Of a stretch of 40,533 nt of DNA, positions 1-7,091 are shown piece by piece. Origin of the DNA: an uncultured Candidatus Saccharibacteria bacterium (GTDB taxonomy: Bacteria; Patescibacteriota; Saccharimonadia; Saccharimonadales; Saccharimonadaceae); contig CALHKE010000002.1 of the NCBI GenBank assembly GCA_938033695.1, positions 1 to 40,533 on the forward strand. Reading direction: 5' to 3'. The position numbers were made by a program, and so were the translations under genes. The notes beneath the pieces are model-generated. The model did no database searches. It had not been told where the DNA came from and saw nothing but the letters and a program-made list of their open reading frames with translations. The stretch's first letter is position 1. Each line of letters begins with the position of its first letter.

Positions 1-402
1 CATCTTGGTTGAAAGTGCATTCACAACAGAAGAACCCACCCCGTGGAGACCAGATGAAACCTTATAGCCACCGCCACCGAACTTACCACCGGCGTGTAGC
101 ACCGTCAAAACTGTTTCAAGCGTTGATTTATGGGTCTTTGGGTGAAGATCTACCGGAATACCACGTCCGTTATCTTCCACCTTTACACCCCCGTCAGCCA
201 GCAATGTAATTTCGACTTTATTTGCATATCCCGCAATCGCTTCATCGATCGAGTTGTCCGCAATTTCTTTAATTAAATGGTGCAGACCATCGTAACCGGT
301 CGAACCGATATACATACCTGGACGCACACGAACAGGTTCAAGCCCCTCTAGAACTTGAATTTCTGAGCTGTCGTATTCTTCAACTTTTTGTTTTCCAGCC
401 AT
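1..402 (-). CDS. gyrB: DNA gyrase subunit B, N-terminal part (cut by window edge)
   Basis: Encodes the first 134 residues of a type IIA topoisomerase B subunit, the ATPase that powers negative supercoiling with GyrA. The GHKL ATPase signatures are visible: PGMYIGS near residue 29, KEIADNSIDEA (catalytic/Mg-binding E and N), VEDNGRGIP, and the glycine-rich ATP lid around GLHGVGSSVVNALS. The ATG at 402 is preceded by AGAGG, and translation opens with MAGKQKVEEY, a usual short extension before the conserved core. The C-terminal transducer and TOPRIM domains lie outside the window. ParE cannot be formally excluded from the N-terminus alone, but reduced CPR genomes normally keep gyrase. It is divergent from nothing here: the gene downstream on the same strand is beyond position 1. 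Confidence 0.93.
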   Translation of the reverse strand, partial: MAGKQKVEEYDSSEIQVLEGLEPVRVRPGMYIGSTGYDGLHHLIKEIADNSIDEAIAGYANKVEITLLADGGVKVEDNGRGIPVDLHPKTHKSTLETVLTVLHAGGKFGGGGYKVSSGLHGVGSSVVNALSTKM

Positions 403-520
403 CAAGAAAATACCTCTTTTAAGTTAACTTGATACCTCTCTGGCTCACCACCCACGACCTTCCAAATAATTCTTTTCGAATCCTTTTTCAGTCGTTTTAA
501 CCTCACTTGATATCTACTTT

Positions 521-549
521 AGTGTAACCATTTTTAATTTAGCTGTCAA
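521..549 (-). promoter_or_regulatory. Sigma70-type promoter of gyrB
   Basis: On the minus strand TTGACA (544-549) and TACACT (521-526) are separated by exactly 17 nt. Predicted start is near 514, giving a leader of about 110 nt before the gyrB ATG. The leader contains two related blocks, GGTATCAAGTTAA and GATATCAAGTGAGG, of unknown meaning. Confidence 0.75.
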
Positions 550-631
550 GGTAAAATGGCGATATTTCGCGTTCTAAGCCGTTTTAAGGCCCTTGTTTTA
601 AATTTTTGGGTACTTATAGCCTTTTTGTTGT

Positions 632-3600
632 TTAGCGAATTTTAATCACCGTACCGTCTTTTAGACGTCCATCTTCCTGACCAGCCTCAGATACGACTTC
701 CATCGGTACATTTACCACTTCTGGTTCCTTAGCAGAAGAATTCTTTTCTGCCATCAAATTATCTAGCTCTGCATTAATATCATCCAAGGTGAATTCCGTA
801 CGACCTTCCTTACTAGCCCCTGCGTCAGACCCCTCAGATTCACCCCTTCCAGCCACCGCTTCAGCCATATCACTAGCCGCCCTCTCGGCCTTTTTCTCAC
901 TCCCCTCCTCGGTTTTCATTTTCTCCAAAAATTCCGCCATCTCTGGACTTCCTGCCTTTGCCTCACTGGCCGGCACTTTCTTCACCCCTAATGGAATACC
1001 CTTTTCGTCTCGATCAAAATTATCTAGACCAAGCGCCGCATCCATCGCCCCATCCCAAGGCTCATTGCTAGCAAAATTCCCATTTTCAATATTTGCTCGC
1101 CCTTCATCGCCATCACTAACCCTCAAGCGATCCTCAATTTCCTTTTCCACCTCTTCCCCTGGACGGCCGTATTTCTTTGCTGAATAATCTTTTAGAGCGG
1201 CAAAAATATTTCGATCCTCCTTACCTCTTGGCGGCAACAATCTCATCGTAAATGGCGCCGACGGCATACCGTGCATCAGAACCGTCGCAATTGCGTGATA
1301 ATTTGGCTGTTTATGTAAATCTTCCGCCTTAAAAGTCGGGGTAAAGACTTTTTCCATCATTTCCGCATCTGTTACACCCAGACGACCCGCAATAATCGTA
1401 CCCACATTACCCAGCACACCTTCACGGATCTTATCTGTTAGCTGCGTCATAAACTGGTTCGCCACAATCAAATTCAAACGGAATTTACGAGCTTCCGACA
1501 AGATCGACTCAAAGGAATCTGTCGAGAAGTTCTGGAACTCATCCACGAACAGACAGAAATCCTTACGTTCATGCTCTGGCGTATCCACCCTTGACATCGC
1601 CGCCGTCTGAAATTTCATCACGAAAATCATACCCAGAAGCTTCGAGTTTAACTCCCCGAGCTTACCCTTGGAAAGGTTCACCAAAAGAATTTTCTGTTGA
1701 TCCATAATTTCACGGATATTAAAGCCCGATTTAGTCTGACCTAGCACCCGTTTCATCATCGTATTTTGCTTAAATGGGCTCCATTTTGAAGCAAACCATG
1801 TCACCACCTCACCTGCATCGTTTGATTTCTGAGAAGCTGGAAATTCTTTCGTCCAATAATCAAAGAGGTCGCGATCCGTCACATATTTCAGCTTATCTGC
1901 TACTAAATCCGGATTAATAAATGGACTCGGAATATCGAGAAATGTCGCACCCCTCGGGTCACTCATCAAAAGCAGCGCCGCATTCCTAAACATTTGCTCA
2001 CCGCGTGGACCAAAAATACCGGTATGTCCAGGGTCATACAGCGAATACAGCATATTAATTCCCTCTTGCACGATAAAATCTTTCTGTTCCGTAGTGGCAA
2101 ATTCCAACATGTTCATACCAATTGGGAAATCTGTATCTGATGGATCAAAGTAAATCACATCGTCAATACGATTTTCTGGCACCATCGAGAGCAATTCCTC
2201 CGTCACATCACCGTGCGGATCAATAAAACAGAAGCCTTTCCCGGCCAACATATCTTGATAAGCCAAATTCTTCAAAAGTACCGACTTACCCATACCAGAG
2301 GAACCGATAATATACGTGTGGCGCCTACGGTCATCTTCACTTAACCTAATCATCTTCGTGTTGCCACGATATTCATTGACCCCGAGCTCCAACCCCTCTT
2401 CAACTAGTACAGTTGGCGCATCTACCTGTTTAGTCATCTGTCTTTCTACCCCCGAAGATGGAATTGCCGCCTCAGATGGCAAGTGAAAAATCGAGGCCAA
2501 TTCCTGCGTATTTAAAATCATCCCCTTTTTCTTGGTTGGGAAAAAGCGAAAAATATAATTCGTCACCAAAGTGTCCATTTTTTTCGCCATATCGTATTTG
2601 AAACCGTTCATGGTTGGCGAATCCAATTGCGAAAACGCTGCCACTACGCCACCAACTAAGGCCTCACTACGTTCATGGCTACTCGAATGCGCCACCACAC
2701 GAATTAAACATTCAAAAACCGGGTACTTAGTTTTATTTTCGATCATTTGCGCTTCGTCAAGCTTCGCCTGCGACACTTCCTTAGTCGTTTCTTTGCCTTT
2801 ATCATATTCATGTAGCTCCGGCACTTCGAATGGCGCGCGAATCACGTCCATGATTAAATTTAGTACTCGGCCTTGTCCGAAGAATCCGCTACCGGATTTA
2901 ACTTTTTTACCCTCACGTAAATTTTTTACAATTTCTTCAACTTTTTTTCGCCAACTATCCCCCACTGGGCGGAATATCAGCTGCAACCCCAACCCTTCAC
3001 CTTTTTTCGCCTTTGCGAAAGCATTCAAAATCGCTAATTGCGCATCCCATTTCGATTCTGAAAATACCTGGATTGGATAATATTCTTCCTTCTTGAAAAT
3101 CAGTTCGCCACCTGCCACATTACGACTATCTTCATCTTCTTTCGCTTCGTCACCCAGTCCCGCATTCGAGAAAATATTTTCCACCTCGGCCTCTTCGAGA
3201 CGTGCCGTTGGGTAAGAAGATTGAATTGCCTGCTTCACGATTTCCGTCGTCACAGCCGGCACTACTGCATAATATTTCACCAAGCCGTCGACCACCACCA
3301 TTTCGAATGAGAAGTATTTTTGGCCGTATAATTTGGTATTAAAACTCTCTTTTTTCAGCGTCGAAGCGATGATTGAATACATAATTGTCGACTGCGAAAT
3401 CGCCTCTTCATTGACATCACGCTCGTCGCGTCCACCACCCTGAATATCGTCAGTTGCTGGTGGTAAATGAATCAAAATTGGAATTAATTTTAGTGAACGC
3501 TCATATTCTTTCGCTTTACGTTTTTTTGCTAAAATTTTCACCCCCACAAAGAGAGCTGCCACTAAAACTAGAATAAAAATTTGTACACCAATTATGATGT

Positions 3601-3769
3601 TGTTAGAGAAAATTTTCGAAAAATCCGCCCCCTGCTTTGGTACAAAAATTGAACTACTTTTTTGTTCATCCTGCAGATTTTTCATGGTGGCATTTGCCGC
3701 ACCAGAATCCGCCGGCGTCCCCGCCGCATTCTTTCGCATAATGATATTTTCCACCGGATTTTCGCTCAT
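632..3769 (-). CDS. Type IV secretion/conjugation-type ATPase (VirD4/TraG-like, membrane-anchored)
   Basis: A 1045-aa protein with a predicted N-terminal membrane segment (about residues 54-78), a roughly 400-residue middle region of unknown fold, and a C-terminal RecA-like motor. Walker A GSSGMGKS is near residue 489, followed by FIDPHGD; Walker B CLFVDEFQNF is near residue 738. The C-terminal part, with FRLNLIVANQF and GRLG, matches the TraG/TraD C-terminal module. Family members couple DNA or protein substrates to a type IV secretion channel at the inner membrane; many CPR genomes carry such an ATPase with no recognised relaxase. The last ~150 residues are acidic, low complexity and probably disordered. 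It follows a repeat-rich protein and a small membrane protein on the same strand, so a common membrane complex is an inference. No clear SD; GAAGAGAC lies before ATG 3769. Confidence 0.8.
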   Translation of the reverse strand: MSENPVENIIMRKNAAGTPADSGAANATMKNLQDEQKSSSIFVPKQGADFSKIFSNNIIIGVQIFILVLVAALFVGVKILAKKRKAKEYERSLKLIPILIHLPPATDDIQGGGRDERDVNEEAISQSTIMYSIIASTLKKESFNTKLYGQKYFSFEMVVVDGLVKYYAVVPAVTTEIVKQAIQSSYPTARLEEAEVENIFSNAGLGDEAKEDEDSRNVAGGELIFKKEEYYPIQVFSESKWDAQLAILNAFAKAKKGEGLGLQLIFRPVGDSWRKKVEEIVKNLREGKKVKSGSGFFGQGRVLNLIMDVIRAPFEVPELHEYDKGKETTKEVSQAKLDEAQMIENKTKYPVFECLIRVVAHSSSHERSEALVGGVVAAFSQLDSPTMNGFKYDMAKKMDTLVTNYIFRFFPTKKKGMILNTQELASIFHLPSEAAIPSSGVERQMTKQVDAPTVLVEEGLELGVNEYRGNTKMIRLSEDDRRRHTYIIGSSGMGKSVLLKNLAYQDMLAGKGFCFIDPHGDVTEELLSMVPENRIDDVIYFDPSDTDFPIGMNMLEFATTEQKDFIVQEGINMLYSLYDPGHTGIFGPRGEQMFRNAALLLMSDPRGATFLDIPSPFINPDLVADKLKYVTDRDLFDYWTKEFPASQKSNDAGEVVTWFASKWSPFKQNTMMKRVLGQTKSGFNIREIMDQQKILLVNLSKGKLGELNSKLLGMIFVMKFQTAAMSRVDTPEHERKDFCLFVDEFQNFSTDSFESILSEARKFRLNLIVANQFMTQLTDKIREGVLGNVGTIIAGRLGVTDAEMMEKVFTPTFKAEDLHKQPNYHAIATVLMHGMPSAPFTMRLLPPRGKEDRNIFAALKDYSAKKYGRPGEEVEKEIEDRLRVSDGDEGRANIENGNFASNEPWDGAMDAALGLDNFDRDEKGIPLGVKKVPASEAKAGSPEMAEFLEKMKTEEGSEKKAERAASDMAEAVAGRGESEGSDAGASKEGRTEFTLDDINAELDNLMAEKNSSAKEPEVVNVPMEVVSEAGQEDGRLKDGTVIKIR

Positions 3770-3803
3770 TTTTGTCTCTTCTTTTATCTTATTTTTTGGG
3801 TTC

Positions 3804-3930
3804 TAATACTTTTTATCCCTATTTTAACTAAATTCGCCTTAGTTTTAACTAAATTTCCCTTAATTCTCTCGTCCAAGCATTTTAATTCTCTTGCCCAAGA
3901 TCTTAACTATCTTGTCCCATAATTTTAATT
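3804..3930. repeat. Degenerate 21-22 bp tandem repeats at the end of the preceding gene
   Basis: The spacer between the two minus-strand genes is built of short imperfect repeats. Two copies of a TTTTAACTAAATT-containing 21-bp unit are followed by about four copies of a 22-bp unit containing TTAATTCTCTTGCCC. The last unit is the actual 3' end of the neighbouring gene (GQEN-stop), so its terminal codons plus TAA appear to have been tandemly duplicated downstream, each copy again ending in TAA. Direct reading only; function unknown. Confidence 0.7.
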
Positions 3931-4770
3931 CTCTTGCCCGGGGGTTCTCCCGTAACGATCCTTTAAAAGTTTCTTGCTCAACATCTTTTCTTGCCGATAC
4001 TGCATTGTTGGACTTTTAATTTTCTTGATTTTTTCAACCTCTTTCAAGATTTCTTCCTCAAGCCCGTCGCGATCTCGCGCCTTCGGTAGATCCGTTCCAA
4101 TTAATTTTCCATCCTCAAAAGTGAGCGTCCCCACCGTTACAATCTTGCCCAAATCACTTTTTGGCACCCCCTCATCACTGAATTCCTCCCCCTGTTCGAC
4201 CTCCGCTCGCTCTGTCTCCAGATTTTTTTCTTGTTCAATCTGTGAATTTACATTTTCAAAGCCTTGTATTTGCTCTGAACGAAATTGCATTGGGTTTATC
4301 TGTTCAAACTGCCCCTGCCCTGGCACACTATTCATCTGCACCCACTCTGGCACACCACCCGTCTGCATTCCCTCTGAGACGCCTCCTATCCGCATCTCCT
4401 CTGGAACACTGTTCATTTGCGCCTGCCCCGGCACACTATTCATCTGCGTCTGATTTAGTACGCCATTTATCTGCACCTGATCTGGCACACCGTTCATCTG
4501 CGCCTGCATCGCCATCTGGCCCATCGCCATCTGTCCTCTGTCAAAACCGTTCGCCCCAGGCATTCCCTGAGCTTCAAACATTTGGTTCAGTCTCGCCACA
4601 GCTTCATCTTGCGTCAACCCAGTTGGAACCTGTTCCGCCCCAAAATCACCCGAAGTCATCTGCCCCATCCCATCCGGTACCTGCTCCACCGAAGAAGAAT
4701 TTAAGCCAGAAAAATCCTGTCGTTCTCGATCATTTACTCCAGAAACCTGCCCAATATTTTTCTGATCCAT
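3925..4770 (-). CDS. Gln/Met-rich protein with nonapeptide repeats, function unknown
   Basis: A 281-aa protein I do not recognise. Residues 1-88 are polar. Residues 89-160 hold eight tandem nine-residue units of the type QxQMNSVPG. Residues 161-200 are Gln/Glu-rich, and the C-terminal 80 residues form a basic, probably helical tail (EEEILKEVEKIKKIKS) with one small ordered-looking block (KIVTVGTLTFEDGKLIGTD). There is no signal peptide or membrane segment, so it is likely cytoplasmic or attached to the membrane-bound ATPase encoded next. An extended -10 box (TGC-TAAAAT) ends 6 nt before ATG 4770, with no SD, suggesting a leaderless mRNA. The repeat region may vary in length between strains. 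Confidence 0.75.
   Translation of the reverse strand: MDQKNIGQVSGVNDRERQDFSGLNSSSVEQVPDGMGQMTSGDFGAEQVPTGLTQDEAVARLNQMFEAQGMPGANGFDRGQMAMGQMAMQAQMNGVPDQVQINGVLNQTQMNSVPGQAQMNSVPEEMRIGGVSEGMQTGGVPEWVQMNSVPGQGQFEQINPMQFRSEQIQGFENVNSQIEQEKNLETERAEVEQGEEFSDEGVPKSDLGKIVTVGTLTFEDGKLIGTDLPKARDRDGLEEEILKEVEKIKKIKSPTMQYRQEKMLSKKLLKDRYGRTPGQEN
4291..4506 (-). repeat. Eight 27-bp (nonapeptide) tandem units inside the repeat protein
   Basis: Residues 89-160 of the protein read as eight units of nine residues, with consensus Q-x-Q-M-N-S-V-P-G/E. Positions 2 and 9 vary, and the fifth and sixth units are divergent (EMRIGGVSE, GMQTGGVPE). The 27-bp period is directly visible in the DNA as recurring CATCTG blocks. 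Confidence 0.85.
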
Positions 4771-4805
4771 GCCCCTATTTTAGCATAAACACTATGAAAA
4801 AAATA

Positions 4806-5162
4806 CTATTTCACCATCTTAGTGAACACAAAAAATAACAAACCAACAAAAATTGCCGGTAAGAAAATCAAAACCAGCAAATTCGTCACACTTGAAGCCA
4901 CCAAAATCAACAACATAATCGGGTACATCGCAATAATTCCCGCCTTAAAATAGTCTGTCTGCGTGGTTCTGTTTTTTAGAAAAACTACCTTCAAAAACAG
5001 GTTCATCACCCAGGTAATAATTCCAAAAACCAGAACATAAAGCAAAACAAAAGCCAGCATAATCCCTAGCGGGCCGACCATCATTGGCGTAGTAGTGAAG
5101 AGCATAACCACTAAAATAACCAAAGAAATTAAGCTTGAAATTCCGATCAAAAGATTAACCAT
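4806..5162 (-). CDS. Small four-helix integral membrane protein, unknown function
   Basis: About 118 residues, almost entirely hydrophobic, with four predicted membrane segments (roughly residues 3-23, 28-58, 72-92 and 95-115 counted from MVNLL) and a short basic loop, FLKNRTTQTDYFK. I recognise no family. A longer reading would start at TTG 5180, but TATAAT lies inside that extension and ends 6 nt before ATG 5162. That is the same arrangement as many other genes here, so ATG 5162 with a leaderless transcript is preferred. An alternative is TTG 5180 with the GGGAGG located 10 nt upstream. It lies upstream of the repeat protein and the VirD4-like ATPase, which hints at a membrane partner role. 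Confidence 0.7.
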   Translation of the reverse strand: MVNLLIGISSLISLVILVVMLFTTTPMMVGPLGIMLAFVLLYVLVFGIITWVMNLFLKVVFLKNRTTQTDYFKAGIIAMYPIMLLILVASSVTNLLVLIFLPAIFVGLLFFVFTKMVK

Positions 5163-5218
5163 AAGACTATTATAAAGCAATTTCCTATTCCCTCCCAGAA
5201 ATATTTTCTAATGCTTCG

Positions 5219-5462
5219 ATTTTCCATAAATTTATCTAATGTACGATGGAAAATACCATAGTCAAGCGGGTGGTTATCTGGCAAAAACCATAACTATAAG
5301 CCACAACCATCACCGCTTGAAATTGACCGCTCCACTTTTAGTGGGGCAAAAGATCAGCCTCAGCTGATACGCCAGAAAATCTGGCTAACGTAGTCTTAGT
5401 CGCTACATTGGTCTTTCTCCTAATTGTTAATGTGTTGTTTATTTGTATTTTTGTCTTTCGAC
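5219..5462 (-). ncRNA. Candidate structured RNA or long structured leader
   Basis: About 240 nt downstream of a good minus-strand promoter can fold extensively. The 5' end gives TGTC-GAAA-GACA. An SD-like AGGAG (5417-5421) follows, then AUG directly followed by UAG (5403-5408). A multibranch domain is closed by GACC/GGTC (5410-5413 with 5325-5328) and holds four hairpins: GTAG/CTAC, GCCAGA/TCTGGC (5371-5385), ATCAGC/GCTGAT (5353-5368) and CCACT/AGTGG (5332-5344). A long hairpin CAAGCGG/CCGCTTG follows (5263-5319), then ATTTTCCAT/ATGGAAAAT (5219-5254). No U-rich terminator is seen, so it could be the 5' leader of the membrane-protein operon or a processed RNA. It lacks the SRP core and I match it to no known class. 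Confidence 0.5.
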
Positions 5463-5468
5463 ATTCTT

Positions 5469-5497
5469 ATGGTATCATGGGTGTCTAATTTATGCAA
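5469..5497 (-). promoter_or_regulatory. Promoter for the structured RNA
   Basis: On the minus strand TTGCAT (5492-5497), a 17-nt spacer, then TGA-TACCAT (extended -10, hexamer 5469-5474). Predicted start near 5462. Confidence 0.6.
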
Positions 5498-5880
5498 GCC
5501 TTTTTCATTAAATATTTAAGTAATAAATACAATATAATAGCATAATAAACTGTTAAATATCTAAAATATCAAACATCTATAATTGTATAAATTACTACAA
5601 AATAGCCAAAAAACATCCATGTTGTAATTAAAAACTTAACAAAATACAACAATATTCATAGAAAATTACCTAAAATCTCATTCTAAATACTATAGAAAAT
5701 CACCATAACTTTAGTCATACTAAAATTTAAATAATTCCCCCTTTTTTATATTGCTGAACCAAAAAACCTTTACTATTCCCTTTTCTTTTTTCTGATCAAA
5801 AATGCTTCCATGTACCAACCGACAAAAACTCACGAAAAAAATAGTATCTAAAAAATCGTCTAATAATAAAAATCCTAATT
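5498..5880. other. AT-rich gene-free spacer
   Basis: About 380 nt of strongly AT-rich sequence. I find no open frame with a start signal, no tandem repeat and no paired promoter/terminator here on either strand. Short AT palindromes only. Confidence 0.6.
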
Positions 5881-6020
5881 GTTATAAAAATCGTTTATAT
5901 TTAAGAAACAAATATTTTTAGAAGCTACTAAAACTTCATAAAAATCTAAAAATATTTTTTGGCATAAATTCTAAGCTACATTCTATTTTTATATTAAACC
6001 CAAAAACGATTTTTAGTTAC
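5881..6020. repeat. Nested imperfect inverted repeat (foldback)
   Basis: Outer arms share AAAAATCGTT (5886-5895) and its complement (6005-6014), with partial pairing beyond. Inner arms are a perfect 13-bp inverted repeat, AAATATTTTTAGA (5910-5922) with 5945-5957. It is very AT-rich and encodes nothing. It may be a decayed small mobile element or simply a foldback; no target-site duplication was seen. Confidence 0.5.
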
Positions 6021-6045
6021 AAAAAAAGACACGCCGCAATGTGTC
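6021..6045 (-). terminator. Rho-independent terminator (minus strand)
   Basis: Read on the minus strand: GACAC, an 8-nt loop, GTGTC, then seven Us. It lies about 40 nt beyond the terminator of the small RNA, so it is probably a back-up terminator. Confidence 0.7.
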
Positions 6046-6082
6046 ATAAAAATCCAATAATAAAACCATCAAAATATTCAAA

Positions 6083-6197
6083 ATAAAAAAAGAAATCGGT
6101 CAAACTGCGAGGAATACCGATTTCTTTTGTAGAGTGTGGAGTTTTTTGGCTATATTGTTTGTTTTTGGCTTGTGAACAATTTTGTTATTCAAAAGCT
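6083..6197 (-). ncRNA. Candidate small regulatory RNA (about 115 nt) with own promoter and terminator
   Basis: A complete transcription unit without an open frame. A consensus promoter predicts a start at 6196-6197, where a 5' hairpin begins immediately: 12 pairing positions (GCTTTTGAATAA against TTGTTCACAAGC, one mismatch, one G-U) around a CAAAA loop. A single-stranded A/C-rich linker of about 45 nt follows, containing ACTCCACACTC. The 3' end is a strong terminator hairpin AAGAAATCGGT/ACCGATTTCTT (6090-6126) with a U tract. The architecture (5' stem-loop, open seed region, terminator) is that of a trans-acting sRNA. The ACTCC could pair with GGAGU-type ribosome-binding sites; that is inference. 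Confidence 0.65.
6090..6126 (-). terminator. Terminator hairpin of the candidate sRNA
   Basis: An 11-bp perfect stem, AAGAAATCGGT with ACCGATTTCTT, with a 15-nt loop and A/T-rich runs on both sides. It functions best on the minus strand as the 3' end of the small RNA. Confidence 0.8.
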
Positions 6198-6203
6198 ACC
6201 TCT

Positions 6204-6232
6204 ATAATACCGCTTCAAAACGCTAATGTCAA
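6204..6232 (-). promoter_or_regulatory. Consensus promoter of the candidate sRNA
   Basis: On the minus strand TTGACA (6227-6232), a 17-nt spacer and TATTAT (6204-6209). This is one of the closest-to-consensus promoters in the window, consistent with a strongly transcribed stable RNA. The 220 nt between this promoter and the tmRNA terminator hold no recognisable element. Confidence 0.8.
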
Positions 6233-6453
6233 CATATTTTTGAATAATTTTTTTACAATTTTGCCTTATTTTCTAGTTTTCCACATCTACCCCTGTTAAC
6301 TCTGTATACTATTTTTGAACAATTTTAGTTTTGCCTGAACACATATTTTATTATTTTGAGCTATTTTAAGTCATCCACCCCTGTTGGACTTAATTTTACA
6401 TTTTTTAATTTCAATCAAAATCCTTTCTCAAGCATTTATTTATTTAAAAACAT

Positions 6454-6477
6454 AAAAAATAGCCTCGAAAAAGGCCA
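6454..6477 (-). terminator. Terminator of ssrA (tmRNA)
   Basis: On the minus strand TGGCCT, a 6-nt loop, AGGCTA (6460-6477), then a run of six Us (6454-6459), 13 nt past the encoded CCA of tmRNA. Confidence 0.8.
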
Positions 6478-6489
6478 TTCAAAATCGAT

Positions 6490-6840
6490 TGGTGGAGCTG
6501 CCGGATACTGCCTCCGGGTCCGAAAAATCTTCATAATATCATTCTACATGCATAGTTATTTATTTCATCTTGGTTTATATCTATAGCGACAAATAACAAA
6601 ACTATAGATTACCATGACTGACTTTCGATTCCAGCCTCGTCGCCGTCCGAAATCTATTCTCGTAAATCTAATAATCTAACTACTACGAGAACTTGGAGTT
6701 AGACCAGCCTATATTAAATTAGGCGAAAGCAGGTGCATAAAGCACGTGCTTGGAAGTATTTTCTTCACTTTTTCAATACTTACGGTATCAATCGTCATGC
6801 CTGATATCTGTTAATAATCCGTCTAAGCTTTGTCAGCCCC
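6490..6840 (-). ncRNA. ssrA: Transfer-messenger RNA (tmRNA)
   Basis: 351 nt rescuing stalled ribosomes by trans-translation. The 5' GGGGCTGA and 3' CAGCTCCACCA ends pair as a tRNA-like acceptor stem with the G3-U70 wobble that marks alanylation, and the 5' part has the usual GACGG. A reading frame after an in-frame UGA gives a tag ending SKHVLYAPAFA before UAA (6719-6721). Its hydrophobic Ala-rich end is typical of proteolysis tags, though the exact resume codon is uncertain. A PK1-like TATCA/TGATA stem with ACG/CGT pairing precedes it. The odd feature is the T arm: stem CCGGA/TCCGG with loop GGCAGTA instead of the near-universal TTCRA type. A terminator follows the CCA, and a TATAAT lies 10 nt upstream of the 5' end. 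Confidence 0.9.
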
Positions 6841-6850
6841 AACTAGTTTA

Positions 6851-6856
6851 ATTATA
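6851..6856 (-). promoter_or_regulatory. -10 box of ssrA
   Basis: TATAAT on the minus strand, ending 10 nt before the mature 5' end of tmRNA. No clear -35 hexamer is seen 17 nt upstream. Confidence 0.65.
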
Positions 6857-6938
6857 TCATAAAAAGATCGATCATACCCTATTCTCCCCCAATCTTGCCC
6901 TAATTAGCCTACCCCACGTTCATTCTGCAAAAAATCCT

Positions 6939-6975
6939 AAGCATAAGCAAGTTATTAAAAGCATAAGCAAGTTAT
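6939..6975. repeat. 17-bp direct repeat pair upstream of comM
   Basis: AAGCATAAGCAAGTTAT occurs at 6939-6955 and again at 6959-6975 (20-bp period, about two helical turns). It lies about 120 nt before the comM start between two divergent transcription units, so a regulator-binding site is possible but unproven. Confidence 0.7.
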
Positions 6976-7056
6976 GATTTAACTTATTTATTTATCTCCT
7001 ACCTCTTAAATCCCTACTCAAAATTTGTTTTAAGAATCACCAAAATTCTCATTTTC

Positions 7057-7085
7057 TTGGCATTTTTAACAAAACGATTCATTAT
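7057..7085 (+). promoter_or_regulatory. Promoter of comM
   Basis: TTGGCA (7057-7062), a 17-nt spacer, CATTAT (7080-7085). The -10 ends 6 nt before ATG 7092, so the predicted start of transcription coincides with the start codon and no SD exists. Confidence 0.65.
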
Positions 7086-7091
7086 AAAAAT

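Noticed and set aside
789..1187. Plus-strand open frame of 132 codons rich in Ser/Pro/Ala
   Set aside because: Antisense to the low-complexity C-terminus of the VirD4-like ATPase; no start signal.
5163..5180. TTG start for the small membrane protein
   Set aside because: The extension contains the -10 box; ATG 5162 at 6 nt spacing matches the genome-wide pattern. Kept as an alternative because of the GGGAGG upstream.
5881..6020. Insertion sequence with terminal inverted repeats
   Set aside because: No transposase frame, no target duplication and no second copy in the window.
6356..6586. Plus-strand open frame of 76 codons
   Set aside because: It overlaps the 3' part and terminator of tmRNA on the other strand and has no SD or promoter-proximal start; coding is unlikely.
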